In this document: positions 1 to 8,927 of the stretch, in pieces
Numbering within the stretch: the first letter of the stretch is position 1
Layout of the letters: each line of letters starts with the position of its first letter
From: JAOAPG01 sp963791575
GTDB lineage: Bacteria; Acidobacteriota; Terriglobia; Terriglobales; Acidobacteriaceae
Length of the DNA: 64,000 nt
Reading direction: 5' to 3'
NCBI GenBank assembly: GCA_963791575.1
Contig: CAWBSY010000005.1
Location: forward strand, 132,260-196,259
Program-made: the position numbers and the translations under genes
Notes under the pieces: generated by a model
What the model saw: the letters and a program-made list of their open reading frames with translations, nothing else
Database searches by the model: none
What the model was told of the DNA's origin: nothing

Positions 1-315
1 GGCAAACTGCTTTTTGGCCGAAGCAGGCATGGTAGGCGCAATGGCGTTTACCAGTTGCTCAAATTCGGCGCGAGTGACGACTGTTTTGCAGTCCGTTTTG
101 TCAGCTGACGGATTGTCACACGACCCTTGAATCGTAATCACGGGCGCGTCAGGAGCTACTGGAGGCGCTTCGGGCTTGGCATCGGCCGCCGGCTTAGCGT
201 CTGCGGAGCTCGATGTAGCCGAGGATGGCTGCGGCTTTGTTGCAGGTGTAGCATTTGTCGCCTGTCCCCAGGCCAAGCCTGCAAGCAGCAGACATACCAA
301 TCCACGTTGAATCAT
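1..315 (-). CDS. Exported peptidyl-prolyl isomerase-like protein (N-terminal part only)
   Basis: The gene starts at an ATG at 315 behind a GGAGGA ribosome site and reads open to the left edge of the window, so only the first 105 residues are visible. Residues 1-19 form a signal peptide ending in an Ala/Gln-Ala site. A Pro/Ala-rich linker follows, then a block reading VITIQGSCDN and a TRAEFEQLVNAI stretch. From memory, this N-terminal arrangement is found in acidobacterial exported SurA/PpiC-type prolyl isomerases. The catalytic domain would lie outside the window, so function is inferred from the N-terminus alone. It is divergent from the CDF gene. Confidence 0.6.
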   Translation of the reverse strand, partial: MIQRGLVCLLLAGLAWGQATNATPATKPQPSSATSSSADAKPAADAKPEAPPVAPDAPVITIQGSCDNPSADKTDCKTVVTRAEFEQLVNAIAPTMPASAKKQFA

Positions 316-511
316 ATTGAGGGTTCCTCCAGAAAAAATCGAAGTGTTCCAGAAAATCCTAGCACAGACTCTGAAATCAGATTGTTCCAGCTATATTTTC
401 GTTCGAAACTCCAACCGACATGAATATCCGCAAATTGCAAATATAGTGAATGTCCCCCAGCTGCGAAAACCGCGCTTGGCGGATGCTTCGCTCTACAGCG
501 ATAATGCCAAC

Positions 512-1942
512 ATGTCCGGAACCCAGGCCCTTTACAGTCCCAGCTCGATGCGTGCGGAGAAGCGCGCAGTAGCGGAGGGCTCCGTAATTGCGGCCATCGC
601 GATTACGACTTTGAAGATCATAGTCGGAGTAACCACCGGCAGCTTGGGTATTCTTTCGGAGGCTGCGCACTCAGGGCTTGATTTAATCGCGGCGGTGATC
701 ACTCTGTTGTCGGTGCGAGTCTCTGACAAGCCAGCCGATGCCGACCACCAATACGGCCATGGCAAAGTCGAAAATTTTTCCGCGTTTATTGAAACAGGAT
801 TGCTGCTCCTGACCTGTATCTGGATCATCTACGAGGCGGTCCGCCGCCTGTTTTTTTATCATGTCCAAATCGAGCCCACGCTAGCCGCTTTCTTGGTCAT
901 GTTTTTCTCTATGGCGGTGGACTTCTGGCGCTCGCGTGCCTTAGGGCGAATCGCCAAAAAATATGACAGCCAGGCACTCGAAGCCGACGCTCTTCACTTC
1001 TCAACCGATATCTGGTCGAGTGGAGTTGTGGTTGTCGGGTTACTTCTGGTTGTCGTAGGGAGAAAGTTTGGAATCGTTTGGTTGCGCGACTCCGATCCGA
1101 TCGCAGCACTCTTCGTGGCCGGAGTTGTGGTCTACGTAAGTTCGAGACTCGCTCGCAAAACAATAGACGCTTTGCTGGATGCAGCTCCCGCGGGTGTGCG
1201 CAACAAAATCATCGTTGCCGTGAGAAATGTGGACGGATTAATGGAAGTGAACCAAGTGCGCATCCGTCGCGCTGGCAATCGGTATTTTGCCGACCTTTCC
1301 ATTGGTCTCGCACGTAACGTGACCTTCCAGCGTTCTGAGCAGGTTGCCGACGCAGTTACCGAAGCTGTCCAAAATGTATTGCCTGATGCGGATGTCGTGG
1401 TTCGTTCCGTGCCGCGAGCTGGTTTTGGCGAGAATATATTCGACCGTATTCGAGCTGTGGCCACAAGAAAAAACTTCAATGTCCATGATGTGAGTGTGCA
1501 GGATCTGCACGGAAAGCTGCATGTCGAACAACATCTCGAACTCGACGAACGCCTCAGCCTCAAGGAGGCTCACGACCAGGTGACCTTGCTGGAGTCTGAA
1601 ATTCAGCATGAAGTCCCGGAGATTTCTTCTATTCTGACGCACATCGAAAGTGAGCCCGCGACCATTGAGACGGGCGATGAGATTGTCCGCGACGCTGATC
1701 TCGAGCGGAACTTGAAAGCCGCAGCTACGGAGTTCCCGGAAATCCTCGACATGCACGATATGGAAATAAAACGTGTACGAGGGCGGCTATACGTCTCCTG
1801 CCACTGCACATTGTCTGACGACCTGCCGCTCTCTCGTGTCCACGACATTTCCACGGAGCTCGAGATTCGTTTCAAGCAAGAAGCTCCCGACCTTTTCCGT
1901 GTACTCATTCATCCCGAGCCAAGCACCGATAACCGGAGATAG
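512..1942 (+). CDS. Cation diffusion facilitator (CDF) metal exporter with extended C-terminus
   Basis: A 476-residue inner-membrane divalent-metal/proton antiporter of the FieF/ZitB type. Six membrane segments occupy about residues 20-215. Metal-site motifs are visible: AAHSGLD in TM2 and ADALHFSTD (H-x3-D) in TM5, plus the DHQYGHGK loop after TM3. The soluble tail of about 250 residues is longer than usual and seems to hold more than one ferredoxin-like dimerisation domain. The start is not certain: ATG 512 lacks a clear ribosome site and ATG 548 is possible. The OsmC gene begins 4 bases after the stop, so they are probably co-transcribed. The metal specificity cannot be read from the sequence. 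Confidence 0.88.
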   Translation: MSGTQALYSPSSMRAEKRAVAEGSVIAAIAITTLKIIVGVTTGSLGILSEAAHSGLDLIAAVITLLSVRVSDKPADADHQYGHGKVENFSAFIETGLLLLTCIWIIYEAVRRLFFYHVQIEPTLAAFLVMFFSMAVDFWRSRALGRIAKKYDSQALEADALHFSTDIWSSGVVVVGLLLVVVGRKFGIVWLRDSDPIAALFVAGVVVYVSSRLARKTIDALLDAAPAGVRNKIIVAVRNVDGLMEVNQVRIRRAGNRYFADLSIGLARNVTFQRSEQVADAVTEAVQNVLPDADVVVRSVPRAGFGENIFDRIRAVATRKNFNVHDVSVQDLHGKLHVEQHLELDERLSLKEAHDQVTLLESEIQHEVPEISSILTHIESEPATIETGDEIVRDADLERNLKAAATEFPEILDMHDMEIKRVRGRLYVSCHCTLSDDLPLSRVHDISTELEIRFKQEAPDLFRVLIHPEPSTDNRR

Positions 1943-1946
1943 CATC

Positions 1947-2348
1947 ATGACAACAGCGGCCCGTGCCACCTGGACCGAGAAACAGCGCTTCACATGCACT
2001 GCCAGCAGCGGACATACCATCGTTGTTGACGGGGACAAAGAGGCAGGCAATAGTCCCATGGAGCTTGTTCTGATTGGACTATGCGGCTGCACCGGATACG
2101 ACGTGGTAAGTATTCTGAAAAAGAAGCGTGAGCCATTCACCAGCCTCGAAGTGCGCGCTGAGGCAGAGCGGGCCGCCGGACCTCCGTCCGTCTACACTGA
2201 CATTCATTTAATCTATCGCGTAGGTGGTAAGGTCTCCCAAAAATCAGTGGAGGACGCAGTGAAATTATCGGAAGAAAAATACTGCTCAGTAGCAGCGATG
2301 CTGCAGAAAACTGCGAAGATCAGCTTTGAAATCGAATATACGGAATAG
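1947..2348 (+). CDS. OsmC/Ohr family protein
   Basis: A 133-residue cytoplasmic OsmC-fold protein of the YhfA type. Members reduce organic or hydrogen peroxides with a pair of cysteines. Both are present, in GLCGCTGYDVV (about residue 50) and in EEKYCSVAAML (about residue 112). The ATG at 1947 follows a GGAG site inside the end of the CDF gene, implying translation in the same transcript. A start further upstream would overlap the CDF gene by 170 bases and is rejected. The true physiological substrate is unknown for this subgroup. Confidence 0.85.
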   Translation: MTTAARATWTEKQRFTCTASSGHTIVVDGDKEAGNSPMELVLIGLCGCTGYDVVSILKKKREPFTSLEVRAEAERAAGPPSVYTDIHLIYRVGGKVSQKSVEDAVKLSEEKYCSVAAMLQKTAKISFEIEYTE

Positions 2349-2378
2349 CTGGTTCGCTTACCTATCTTTTGATCATCT

Positions 2379-3335
2379 TTGCAAAACAAAGCACATCCCG
2401 TTCGCGGATATCTTTATATCGCTGCCGCTACCTTTTTCTGGGGAGTCTCGGCGACTATGGGACGGGCTGCGTTTACCGGCCGATTGCTGCCGGGCGGAAA
2501 AGCTCTCGGATCCATCGACCCCCTGATTCTTGCTCAGAGTCGCACCACGTTTTCTTTTTTCGCGTTTCTTGTGCTGATCGCTCCGCGCCGAGGATGGAAA
2601 AAATTGCGCGTGCCAGCCGCCGACTTCGGGCGATTGCTGCTCCTGGGCGTTCTCGGGCTTGCTGCTTCCAACTATTTTTATTATCTGGCGATTCAGAAGA
2701 CTAACGTCGCGACTGCCATCATCGTGCAATACACGGCGCCTGTCTGGGTCTTGGCTTTTATGGTCGCTCGTGGTTTGCAGAAGCCAACACTGCAGCGGAT
2801 AGCGGCTGTGGCTCTGGCGCTCACCGGCATTGGAATGGTAATTGGAATTTTCGGTTCTGGCGGTTTGCGGCTGAACACGGTAGGCGTAGTCGCGGCGTTG
2901 ACCGCAGCCGTGTCCTACGCCTTTTACAACATCGCTGGCTTCAGCTTATTAAAAAAGTACGAACGAGGCACGGTGCTGCTGTATGCGACCTTTACCGCGG
3001 CGATGTTCTGGATCTTTGTTAATCCACCAACAAAAATTATCGCTGCCCATTACTCATGGCAGCAGTGGGTTTTCCTCGTGACCTTCTCAATTGTATCCAT
3101 GCTCATCCCGTTCTCGTTTTATTTCGCAGGATTGCATCTCTTGGAGCCTACGCGAGCGGTCATTGTCAGTTGTCTTGAGCCGGTGTTTTCTATTTTGATT
3201 GCCGCTGTCGTTCTCGGAGAAGTTGTTCATCCGCTACAGACGGTCGGAGTTCTTATGGTTTTGGCGGCAATCGTAGTAGTTCAACTACCGGACAAGCAGG
3301 GAACCGCTATGCCACCAATGGAACCGATCGAGTAA
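2379..3335 (+). CDS. EamA/DMT-family transporter
   Basis: A 318-residue inner-membrane protein of the drug/metabolite transporter superfamily with ten predicted membrane helices in two EamA repeats. Repeat one begins GYLYIAAATFFWG and repeat two GVVAALTAAVSYAFYNIAG. The conserved helix-end pattern near LLEPTRAVIVSCLEPVFSILIA is typical of the family. The TTG at 2379 is taken as start because a stop lies three codons upstream and the first helix begins eleven residues in; the next ATG would cut into that helix. It lies 30 bases after the OsmC gene and may belong to the same transcript. The transported substrate is not predictable. Confidence 0.85.
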   Translation: MQNKAHPVRGYLYIAAATFFWGVSATMGRAAFTGRLLPGGKALGSIDPLILAQSRTTFSFFAFLVLIAPRRGWKKLRVPAADFGRLLLLGVLGLAASNYFYYLAIQKTNVATAIIVQYTAPVWVLAFMVARGLQKPTLQRIAAVALALTGIGMVIGIFGSGGLRLNTVGVVAALTAAVSYAFYNIAGFSLLKKYERGTVLLYATFTAAMFWIFVNPPTKIIAAHYSWQQWVFLVTFSIVSMLIPFSFYFAGLHLLEPTRAVIVSCLEPVFSILIAAVVLGEVVHPLQTVGVLMVLAAIVVVQLPDKQGTAMPPMEPIE

Positions 3336-3458
3336 CAATGGGGCGTTACCTACGTTGCACAACCTTCGGGCACGACCATGACACCCTTTTGACATCTGTG
3401 CTGCCGGATTTTTGCTAGCCTCGTTAATGTATTCCTACACTTCAGAACGGATGTGCGT

Positions 3459-3908
3459 ATGAGAACTCGTCACGGAATCGTCGCAGCTGTGTTTGTAACT
3501 ATATTGTCCGTCGCTCCTTGTCTCGCACACCATCTTGCTGTTGTGGTCGATAAAGACAATAAGGTGGATAATGTGACGTCGGTGCATCTGGTCAGAATCT
3601 TTAAATCAGAAACAAGGAAATGGCCGGATGGCAGAGAAGTTGTCCTGGTGCTTCACAAGAATTCGAATTCAGAGATGTTGACGCTGGAGCGCCTGACCAA
3701 GATGTCCCCCGTTGAACTCCAGACCCTGATTGCGGCTCACAAATCTTCTATCACGACCGTAAATTCTGACGAGGATTTGTTGAATTTGGTTCAGACAACG
3801 CCGGGAGCAGTGGGATTGGTAGATGTTCGCGCCATCAACGATCATGTCAACGTGGTAAAAGTAGATGGAAAGCTGCCGCTGGAGTCGGGATACTTGCCGC
3901 ATCAATGA
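3459..3908 (+). CDS. Small exported PBP-like (phosphate-binding-like) protein
   Basis: A 149-residue protein with a signal peptide ending near CLAHH. The rest resembles the short single-domain relatives of PstS-type periplasmic binding proteins: a segment on KSETRKWPDGREVVLV, a region on TTVNSDEDLLNLVQTTPGAVGLVD, and a C-terminal VDGKLPLESGYLP. These small proteins are common near TonB or phosphate genes, but here there is no transporter next door. Start: ATG 3459 is chosen; GTG 3453 in the same frame is an alternative. The ligand is unknown. Confidence 0.65.
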   Translation: MRTRHGIVAAVFVTILSVAPCLAHHLAVVVDKDNKVDNVTSVHLVRIFKSETRKWPDGREVVLVLHKNSNSEMLTLERLTKMSPVELQTLIAAHKSSITTVNSDEDLLNLVQTTPGAVGLVDVRAINDHVNVVKVDGKLPLESGYLPHQ

Positions 3909-4012
3909 ACTTACGGCAGTGATTCTTAATTGTCCTCCTGAGCAGGATAAGGCACGTGCAAAGCGATCTTCGGATCAAGTGAAAGACCTCCTCACCTAAA
4001 ACACAATTTAAA

Positions 4013-4076
4013 TTGTCTTCCTGAGCGCCGCCAGACGTTCACGAAGTGAACGTCTGCAAAGTCGAAGGACCCCTAC
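4013..4076 (+). repeat. Hairpin repeat family D, copy 1
   Basis: Flank TTGTCTTCCTGAGCG, a perfect 11-bp hairpin (arms 4032-4042 and 4046-4056, loop GAA), then GTCGAAGGACCCCTAC. It sits in the convergent gap between the PBP-like gene and ribF. A second copy with the same stem is at 21435-21497; other copies have different stems. Confidence 0.8.
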
Positions 4077-4116
4077 TTAAAACAAATCTCATCCGATCTT
4101 TTTGAAACCCCATTCG

Positions 4117-5068
4117 TCATTTCCTGCCCGCGAGCTCCAGTAAGTGAAAATAACGTTTCGCATAGCTGACGTCTTTCCCTATTTGCTCACGCAGCGCTTC
4201 TACGGACGGAAATTTAATTTCATTCCGCAGCCGATCGAGAAACGAGATCTCAACCGGAGTCTCCGCGGTGAGATCAATGGGATGAAAATTCAATAAATGG
4301 GTCTCAATGGCAAACGAGTCTATGCCAAAAGTCGGACGGTTGCCGATGTTGGTCACAGAATCGAAACACTCTTTTTCAATCTCTGTGCGTGTTATGTAGA
4401 CGCCATCTTTGGGTACCAATTCCTCATAGCGACTTAGGTTGATGGTAGGCACTGTGTACTTCGTGCCATATCCGCGCCCGCGTCCCGGAGTGGAAAGTAT
4501 AGAAAACGACCGCCCCAGGAGATGTCGTGCGCGGCCGACTCGTCCTTCCGTCAGTAGATTCCGAATGTGCGTACTCGAAACCACTTCACCGCGCAGTCGC
4601 ATCTCCGGATACAGCTTCACCTCGAACCCCATTTCACGCCCGAATTCCGCCAGCATATTCACGTCGCCTTCAGCCTTGTGGCCGAACCGGAAGTTGTAAC
4701 CTTCATGTACCTCGCGAACGCGCAACCGCTGTTTCAAAATATCGTGCGCGAATTGCCGCGGGCTCATGAGTGACAGATCGCGACCAAACGGAAGCAGCAG
4801 GACTGCATCCACTCCAGTAGCTTCGAGCATACGTACTTTTTCTGGAATCGGCGTGAGCAGTTTCAATCCAGAGTCGGGTCGCAGAATGCGGGTCGGATGC
4901 GGTTCGAAGCTAACTGCTATCGATCTCGCGTCCTCTTCACGAGCCCGCTGCACGATTTCGTGAAGAACGTCGAGCGTGAGCGCGGTGAACGCCATCGAAG
5001 TTGCCAACACTAGCGATCGTTGGACCGAAGTCGCCGGGAACGTCATCGAGTTTATGAAAAACTTGCAT
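4117..5068 (-). CDS. ribF: Bifunctional riboflavin kinase / FAD synthetase, frameshifted
   Basis: RibF makes FMN from riboflavin and then FAD. The N-terminal FAD synthetase domain carries GNFDGVHRAH (ATP-binding HxGH-type site) and SFEPHPTRILRP; the domain ends with VVSSTHIRNLL. The C-terminal flavokinase part carries the PTINL, GVYI and NIGNRPTF motifs. The true start, ATG at 5068, lies in another frame from the rest: the GNFDGVHRAHAR segment must shift by one base near 4970 to join VLHEIVQRAREE, consistent with one extra base. RibF is normally essential, so this is probably a sequence error. It is convergent with the gene to its left and follows the MBL hydrolase gene. Confidence 0.88.
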
Positions 5069-5152
5069 TATCAAATTAGAAGCGGAACGTTCACTAAAAT
5101 TCGTAGTCCAAGGTTTTTCTTATCCGTTTGCGCTTGGATGCCAGGTTTAGTT

Positions 5153-5926
5153 TCAAATCTCAAAATCCAATTTCATCCCGTCATATGAGAGCCGGACGTT
5201 TTCCGGCAGAGCCGCATTAGTTTCTTCATGTGGCAAGTCGTGACAGATGTGGGTGAAGAACGCGCGCTTCGGGTTCACGCGTTCCACAATACGCAGGGAA
5301 TTCTCCACCGTGGAGTGAGTGGGATGAGGTTTGTGCCGCAACGCGTCGAGAAAAAGAATATCGAGATCACGCAGCTTTTCGTAAGAGGCTTCTGGGATTT
5401 CGCTATGATCAGTGAGATACGCCGCCGATCCGAAGCGAAATCCATAAATTTCCATTTCTCCATGGATCACCGGGATCGGCTCAAATCGCGCGCCAAATAA
5501 TTCCACTGTTCCATTAATTGGATGTAGCTCTACTTGCGGCAGCCCTCCAAATTTGTAAGCCGCATCGAAAATATAGCGAAACATATTGCGGATGAAATCA
5601 GCCGCCTCCGGCCGTGCGTACAGTGGTAACTTATTCGGCTTATGCAAGTAGCTGATGGGCCGCAGGTCATCGATTCCTAGAATATGATCGGCATGCGTGT
5701 GTGTGTAAAAGACCGCATCCAGCTGATGAATATTTTCGCGGATGGCCTGTTCTCGAAAATCAGGCGTCGTATCTATTAGTACGAATCTCCCGCCATATTC
5801 GATCAATATCGAAGGCCGCAGACGCCGGTCATGCGGATCTGAGGAACGGCACACGGCGCAGTTGCACCCTATAGTCGGCACGCCCATGGACGTTCCGCTG
5901 CCGAGAACCGTAAGCTTTGCCTTCAT
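5153..5926 (-). CDS. MBL-fold metallo-hydrolase (PhnP/RNase Z-like)
   Basis: A 257-residue cytoplasmic metallo-beta-lactamase-fold hydrolase. It shows the N-terminal GSGTSMGVPTIGCNCAVC block, with cysteines as in the PhnP subgroup, the zinc motif THTHADHILGID (HxHxDH), a later LTDHSEIP aspartate region and the FFTHICHDL histidine. These features suit a phosphodiesterase-type hydrolase; the substrate cannot be named. The start codon lies inside a 14-bp tandem duplication (5922-5949) that also carries the stop codon of the DUF1844 gene, so the two genes are adjacent and probably translationally linked. Confidence 0.85.
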   Translation of the reverse strand: MKAKLTVLGSGTSMGVPTIGCNCAVCRSSDPHDRRLRPSILIEYGGRFVLIDTTPDFREQAIRENIHQLDAVFYTHTHADHILGIDDLRPISYLHKPNKLPLYARPEAADFIRNMFRYIFDAAYKFGGLPQVELHPINGTVELFGARFEPIPVIHGEMEIYGFRFGSAAYLTDHSEIPEASYEKLRDLDILFLDALRHKPHPTHSTVENSLRIVERVNPKRAFFTHICHDLPHEETNAALPENVRLSYDGMKLDFEI

Positions 5927-5949
5927 CGTATGACGTTCATCGTATGACG
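5922..5949. repeat. Perfect 14-bp tandem duplication at a stop/start junction
   Basis: The sequence TTCATCGTATGACG occurs twice in a row (5922-5935 and 5936-5949). On the minus strand each copy contains CGATGA: the upstream copy supplies the TGA of the DUF1844 gene and the downstream copy the ATG of the MBL gene. With a single copy the two genes would overlap as ATGA. Confidence 0.9.
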
Positions 5950-6542
5950 GATCCCGCGCCAGATGCCGGCGTTTGCGGCGGGCGGGATAAGGCGTTCGTT
6001 ACCTCAACGTAAGCCATGCGCAATTCATAAAGTGCGTTTTGCAGAAAGTTTGCTTCCGTGCTCGTGAGATTCCCTTTGGTTTTTTCCGAAATCAAACTCA
6101 TGGTGTCGATCGTCTGACGGGCCCCGATAATGTCGAGTCGCGGCTGGCCGCCTTCCTCTTGCATGAGTCCCATCTGCATCATGGCCGTCATATAAAGCGA
6201 AGCCATGAAACGCTCGAAGGTCATCTCTAAATCTCTTGCAGACCGGCCACTCATTTCCACGCGCTTGTCCAGGTCTTTCGAGGACTTCTGGTAAGCATCA
6301 GCTTGTTCCTTTTGCTCGGCAGCAGTAGGTGGCGGGGGAACGGCCGGATCCTGTTCATCGGGAACAGACCGCGCGGCTTCCCGCGGTTGGGATGAGGAAA
6401 CTTCATTCGCGGCCGGTGGAACGGCTGGGGTTGGGGGCGCAGTTGAAATATGCTCTTCCGACGATTCTCTGCGAACTTCGCCTTCCGGGGTGAATAGACG
6501 GCGATCGGTTACGGTAAAACTCTCCTGTTTTTTCTCAGCCAT
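5937..6542 (-). CDS. DUF1844 domain protein
   Basis: A 201-residue soluble protein. The first 90 residues are low-complexity, rich in Pro, Ala and Glu. The C-terminal half carries the DUF1844 signature FERFMASLYMTAMMQMG and NLTSTEANFLQNALYELRMAYVEV, all helical. The function of the family is unknown; it is widespread in Acidobacteriota and related phyla. It lies between ygfZ (44 bases upstream) and the MBL hydrolase on the same strand, so the three, with ribF, may form one transcript. Confidence 0.85.
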   Translation of the reverse strand: MAEKKQESFTVTDRRLFTPEGEVRRESSEEHISTAPPTPAVPPAANEVSSSQPREAARSVPDEQDPAVPPPPTAAEQKEQADAYQKSSKDLDKRVEMSGRSARDLEMTFERFMASLYMTAMMQMGLMQEEGGQPRLDIIGARQTIDTMSLISEKTKGNLTSTEANFLQNALYELRMAYVEVTNALSRPPQTPASGAGSVIR

Positions 6543-6585
6543 GATCTCTTCCTTAAAAGTTCTCGCTCAAAATAGTTCTGCGATA

Positions 6586-7644
6586 TTAATGCTTGAAAAT
6601 ATTAGCGAATGGCAAATCCGCGGTTCTCAGCTTTGCGCCACTCGCGCTGAGTTCGTTCTCGGGCTTCTCAACCTCGCGTCGTATATATCCCAGCGCCACA
6701 GGACACTCTCCGTTCCCAGTCGGAACGATGGCAGAACTGGTGATCTCGCCCACTTCTTTTCCATTTGCTTCGATTTTGGTCCCTGGTTGAGGCAGTTGCC
6801 CGTCCACGGTAAAGCCGGTGAACTTCCGATGGACATTGCCGCGAGAACGAATGCGCTCGACAATTTCCTGCCCTACATAGCATCCCTTGGTGAAGTGCAA
6901 AGCGCGTTTCTGCTCAGTCTCCTGGGGCAAGTCGCGTTCCCTAATATCTTGACCGTAGCGCGGAATTCCAGCAGCAATCCGAACAAGATCAAGCGCTGCT
7001 GCGCCTACTGGCTTAGCTCCCACGCCGGTCAGCACGTTCCTGACCGGGGAGACGTTCTCCGGCGCTAGCCAGAGCTCGTAAGATTCCAAAGCCGGATTAT
7101 CGCCACGAATTGCCACTAGACTAACGTCGTTCCACGACACATCCATGACTTGCAGCGGCTCCAGATCCGGCACTTCCATACCAGCAGACTTCAGAACCTC
7201 GCGGCTCTTAGGACCTGCAACTCCGATGGCGCTCAGCTTCCCGCCGAGGTTCGCAACTTCCACATCGTCCATGATGATGTAGCGATCAAAGAGCGCGAGT
7301 ACCGTATCCAGTTGCGACTGGTCAGTGTCGACCAACAGAGACTCGCCCCGATTGTAGGCATACAGGTCGCCAAGAATTCGTCCCTGCGGGTTTAACAAAA
7401 ATCCATACACACCTTGGCCCACAGCAAGATCGCGCACGTTGTTAGTGATCATGCCATTGAGCCAGCGCACTCGGTCGCTTCCTGTAAGAGCGATCTTGGC
7501 TCGGGTGCTCAGATCGTAAATCCCGCACCCGGAAAGCAAGGACTGGAACTCAGCGGCCACCTCTGTAGAACTAGCAGGCGTTGTGTTCCCCGCATCTCCT
7601 CCCGGAGAAGCCGGCCGTACGTCGTGAAACGCTGGTGAACTCAT
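6586..7644 (-). CDS. ygfZ: YgfZ/GcvT-type tetrahydrofolate-binding protein
   Basis: A 352-residue protein of the YgfZ/IbaG-linked folate-binding family, which helps maintain certain Fe-S enzymes. The hallmark K-G-C-Y-x-G-Q-E motif is present as KGCYVGQEIVERI, about residue 250, followed by the GNVHRKF segment. The N-terminal part has the GcvT-like LSTRAKIALTGSDRVRWLNGMITNNV block. The ATG at 7644 is preceded by a divergent 110-base gap to the isopropylmalate dehydrogenase-like gene. It is distinguished from the glycine-cleavage T protein by its length and the KGCYxGQE motif. Confidence 0.88.
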   Translation of the reverse strand: MSSPAFHDVRPASPGGDAGNTTPASSTEVAAEFQSLLSGCGIYDLSTRAKIALTGSDRVRWLNGMITNNVRDLAVGQGVYGFLLNPQGRILGDLYAYNRGESLLVDTDQSQLDTVLALFDRYIIMDDVEVANLGGKLSAIGVAGPKSREVLKSAGMEVPDLEPLQVMDVSWNDVSLVAIRGDNPALESYELWLAPENVSPVRNVLTGVGAKPVGAAALDLVRIAAGIPRYGQDIRERDLPQETEQKRALHFTKGCYVGQEIVERIRSRGNVHRKFTGFTVDGQLPQPGTKIEANGKEVGEITSSAIVPTGNGECPVALGYIRREVEKPENELSASGAKLRTADLPFANIFKH

Positions 7645-7754
7645 CTCTATAATCGATTATAGCGGAGGCCCAAACGACTCGTGAGAGCTCCTGACCTTAC
7701 ATTGACTAGATTACGCCGCATGACAATTCTCGCAATTGCTTGTAACCTTTTCGC

Positions 7755-8841
7755 GTGCCTAACGCGAAGCGTATTGCTGTAATCCCAGGCGACGGAATTG
7801 GACCCGAAGTCATTCCCGAGGCCGTCAAAGTTATTTCTGCTTCCGGTGCAAATGTCGAGCTGTCGCATTTCGATTGGGGCGCCGATCGTTTTCTAGCAGA
7901 GGGCGTCACCGTTCCGCAAGATGGTTTCGTCGCACTTGACCGCGACTTCGATGCGATCCTGGTAGGAGCCTTTGGCGACCCTCGTGTTCCTTCGAACATT
8001 CACGCGAAAGAAATTCTGCTAGGCATGCGTTTTAAGATGGACCTCTTCGCCAATGTGCGCCCCGTGCGTTTGTTGGACTCCTCATTGTGCCCACTGAAGG
8101 GAATCGATGCCCGCAGACATCGACTTCGTCGTGATCCGCGAAAATACTGAAGGCATGTACTCCGACGTAGGTGGAGTATTCAAACGCGGTACGCCAGATG
8201 AGATCGCGGTGCAGGAAGACATCAACACCCGCAAAGGCGTCGAACGCATCATTCGTTATGCCTTCGAGTATTGTGAACGCCATACCAAGCATGACGGGAC
8301 TCAACGCAAGCGTGTCCTGATGTGCGACAAATCGAATGCCATGACGCATGCTGGTGGCCTGTGGCAACGCGTTTTCAAAGAAGTTTCCGAAGAGTACCCG
8401 CAGATCACAACGCAACACATGTACGTCGATGCCCTTTGCTTGCAACTGGTGCGCGATCCGCGTCAATTCGATGTGATAGTCACTAACAATATGTTCGGCG
8501 ACATTATCACCGACCTCGCTGCAGGATTGCAGGGCGGACTGGGGATGGCGGCGAGCGGCAACATTCATCCTGGAAAAACTTCCATGTTTGAGCCTGTGCA
8601 TGGCTCTGCGCCTACTATGGCGGGGAAGAAGACCGCGAATCCTTTCGGAGCGATATTGACGGCGGCGATGATGCTTGCGCACTTGGGATTAACCGAACAG
8701 GTCACAAAGATCGAAGCCGCAGTGCTCGAAGCTGTTAAGCAGAAGAGGACAACCAACGATCTAGGAGGGGCATTGACGACGAGCGAAGCTGGAGACTGGA
8801 TTGCCGAAAAAGTGGCAGAAAGCAGCGCGAAATTGCGCTAG
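7755..8841 (+). CDS. Isocitrate/isopropylmalate dehydrogenase family, probably 3-isopropylmalate dehydrogenase type, frameshifted
   Basis: A beta-decarboxylating dehydrogenase. Visible blocks are GDGIGPEV, AKEILLGMRFKMDLFANVRPV (the E-x-x-L-L pattern of leucine-pathway enzymes), FVVIRENTEGMY, NMFGDIITDLAAGLQGGLG and FEPVHGSAPTMAGK, the last contacting NAD. The first 116 residues and the remainder are in different frames; one extra base near 8104 (between CPLKGI and PADIDFVV) explains it. The start is a GTG at 7755; no strong ribosome site is seen. No other leu genes lie nearby, so a tartrate/malate-type relative cannot be excluded. Confidence 0.82.
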
Positions 8842-8927
8842 TAATCCTGTCGGAACCCGCATCGCGCGAGCAAGAAAGAATTCCTCTTCCGACTCGCTTC
8901 TAATAGTATCCTCGTGGAAATAAAACT

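Noticed and set aside
317..511. A longer N-terminus for the CDF transporter starting at 317
   Set aside because: The extra residues are unlike the family, overlap the divergent promoter region and lack a ribosome site; ATG 512 is close to the usual start.
8032..8682. Open frame of 216 residues on the minus strand over the isopropylmalate-dehydrogenase-like gene
   Set aside because: It is the reverse of a well conserved coding region and lacks motifs or a ribosome site.
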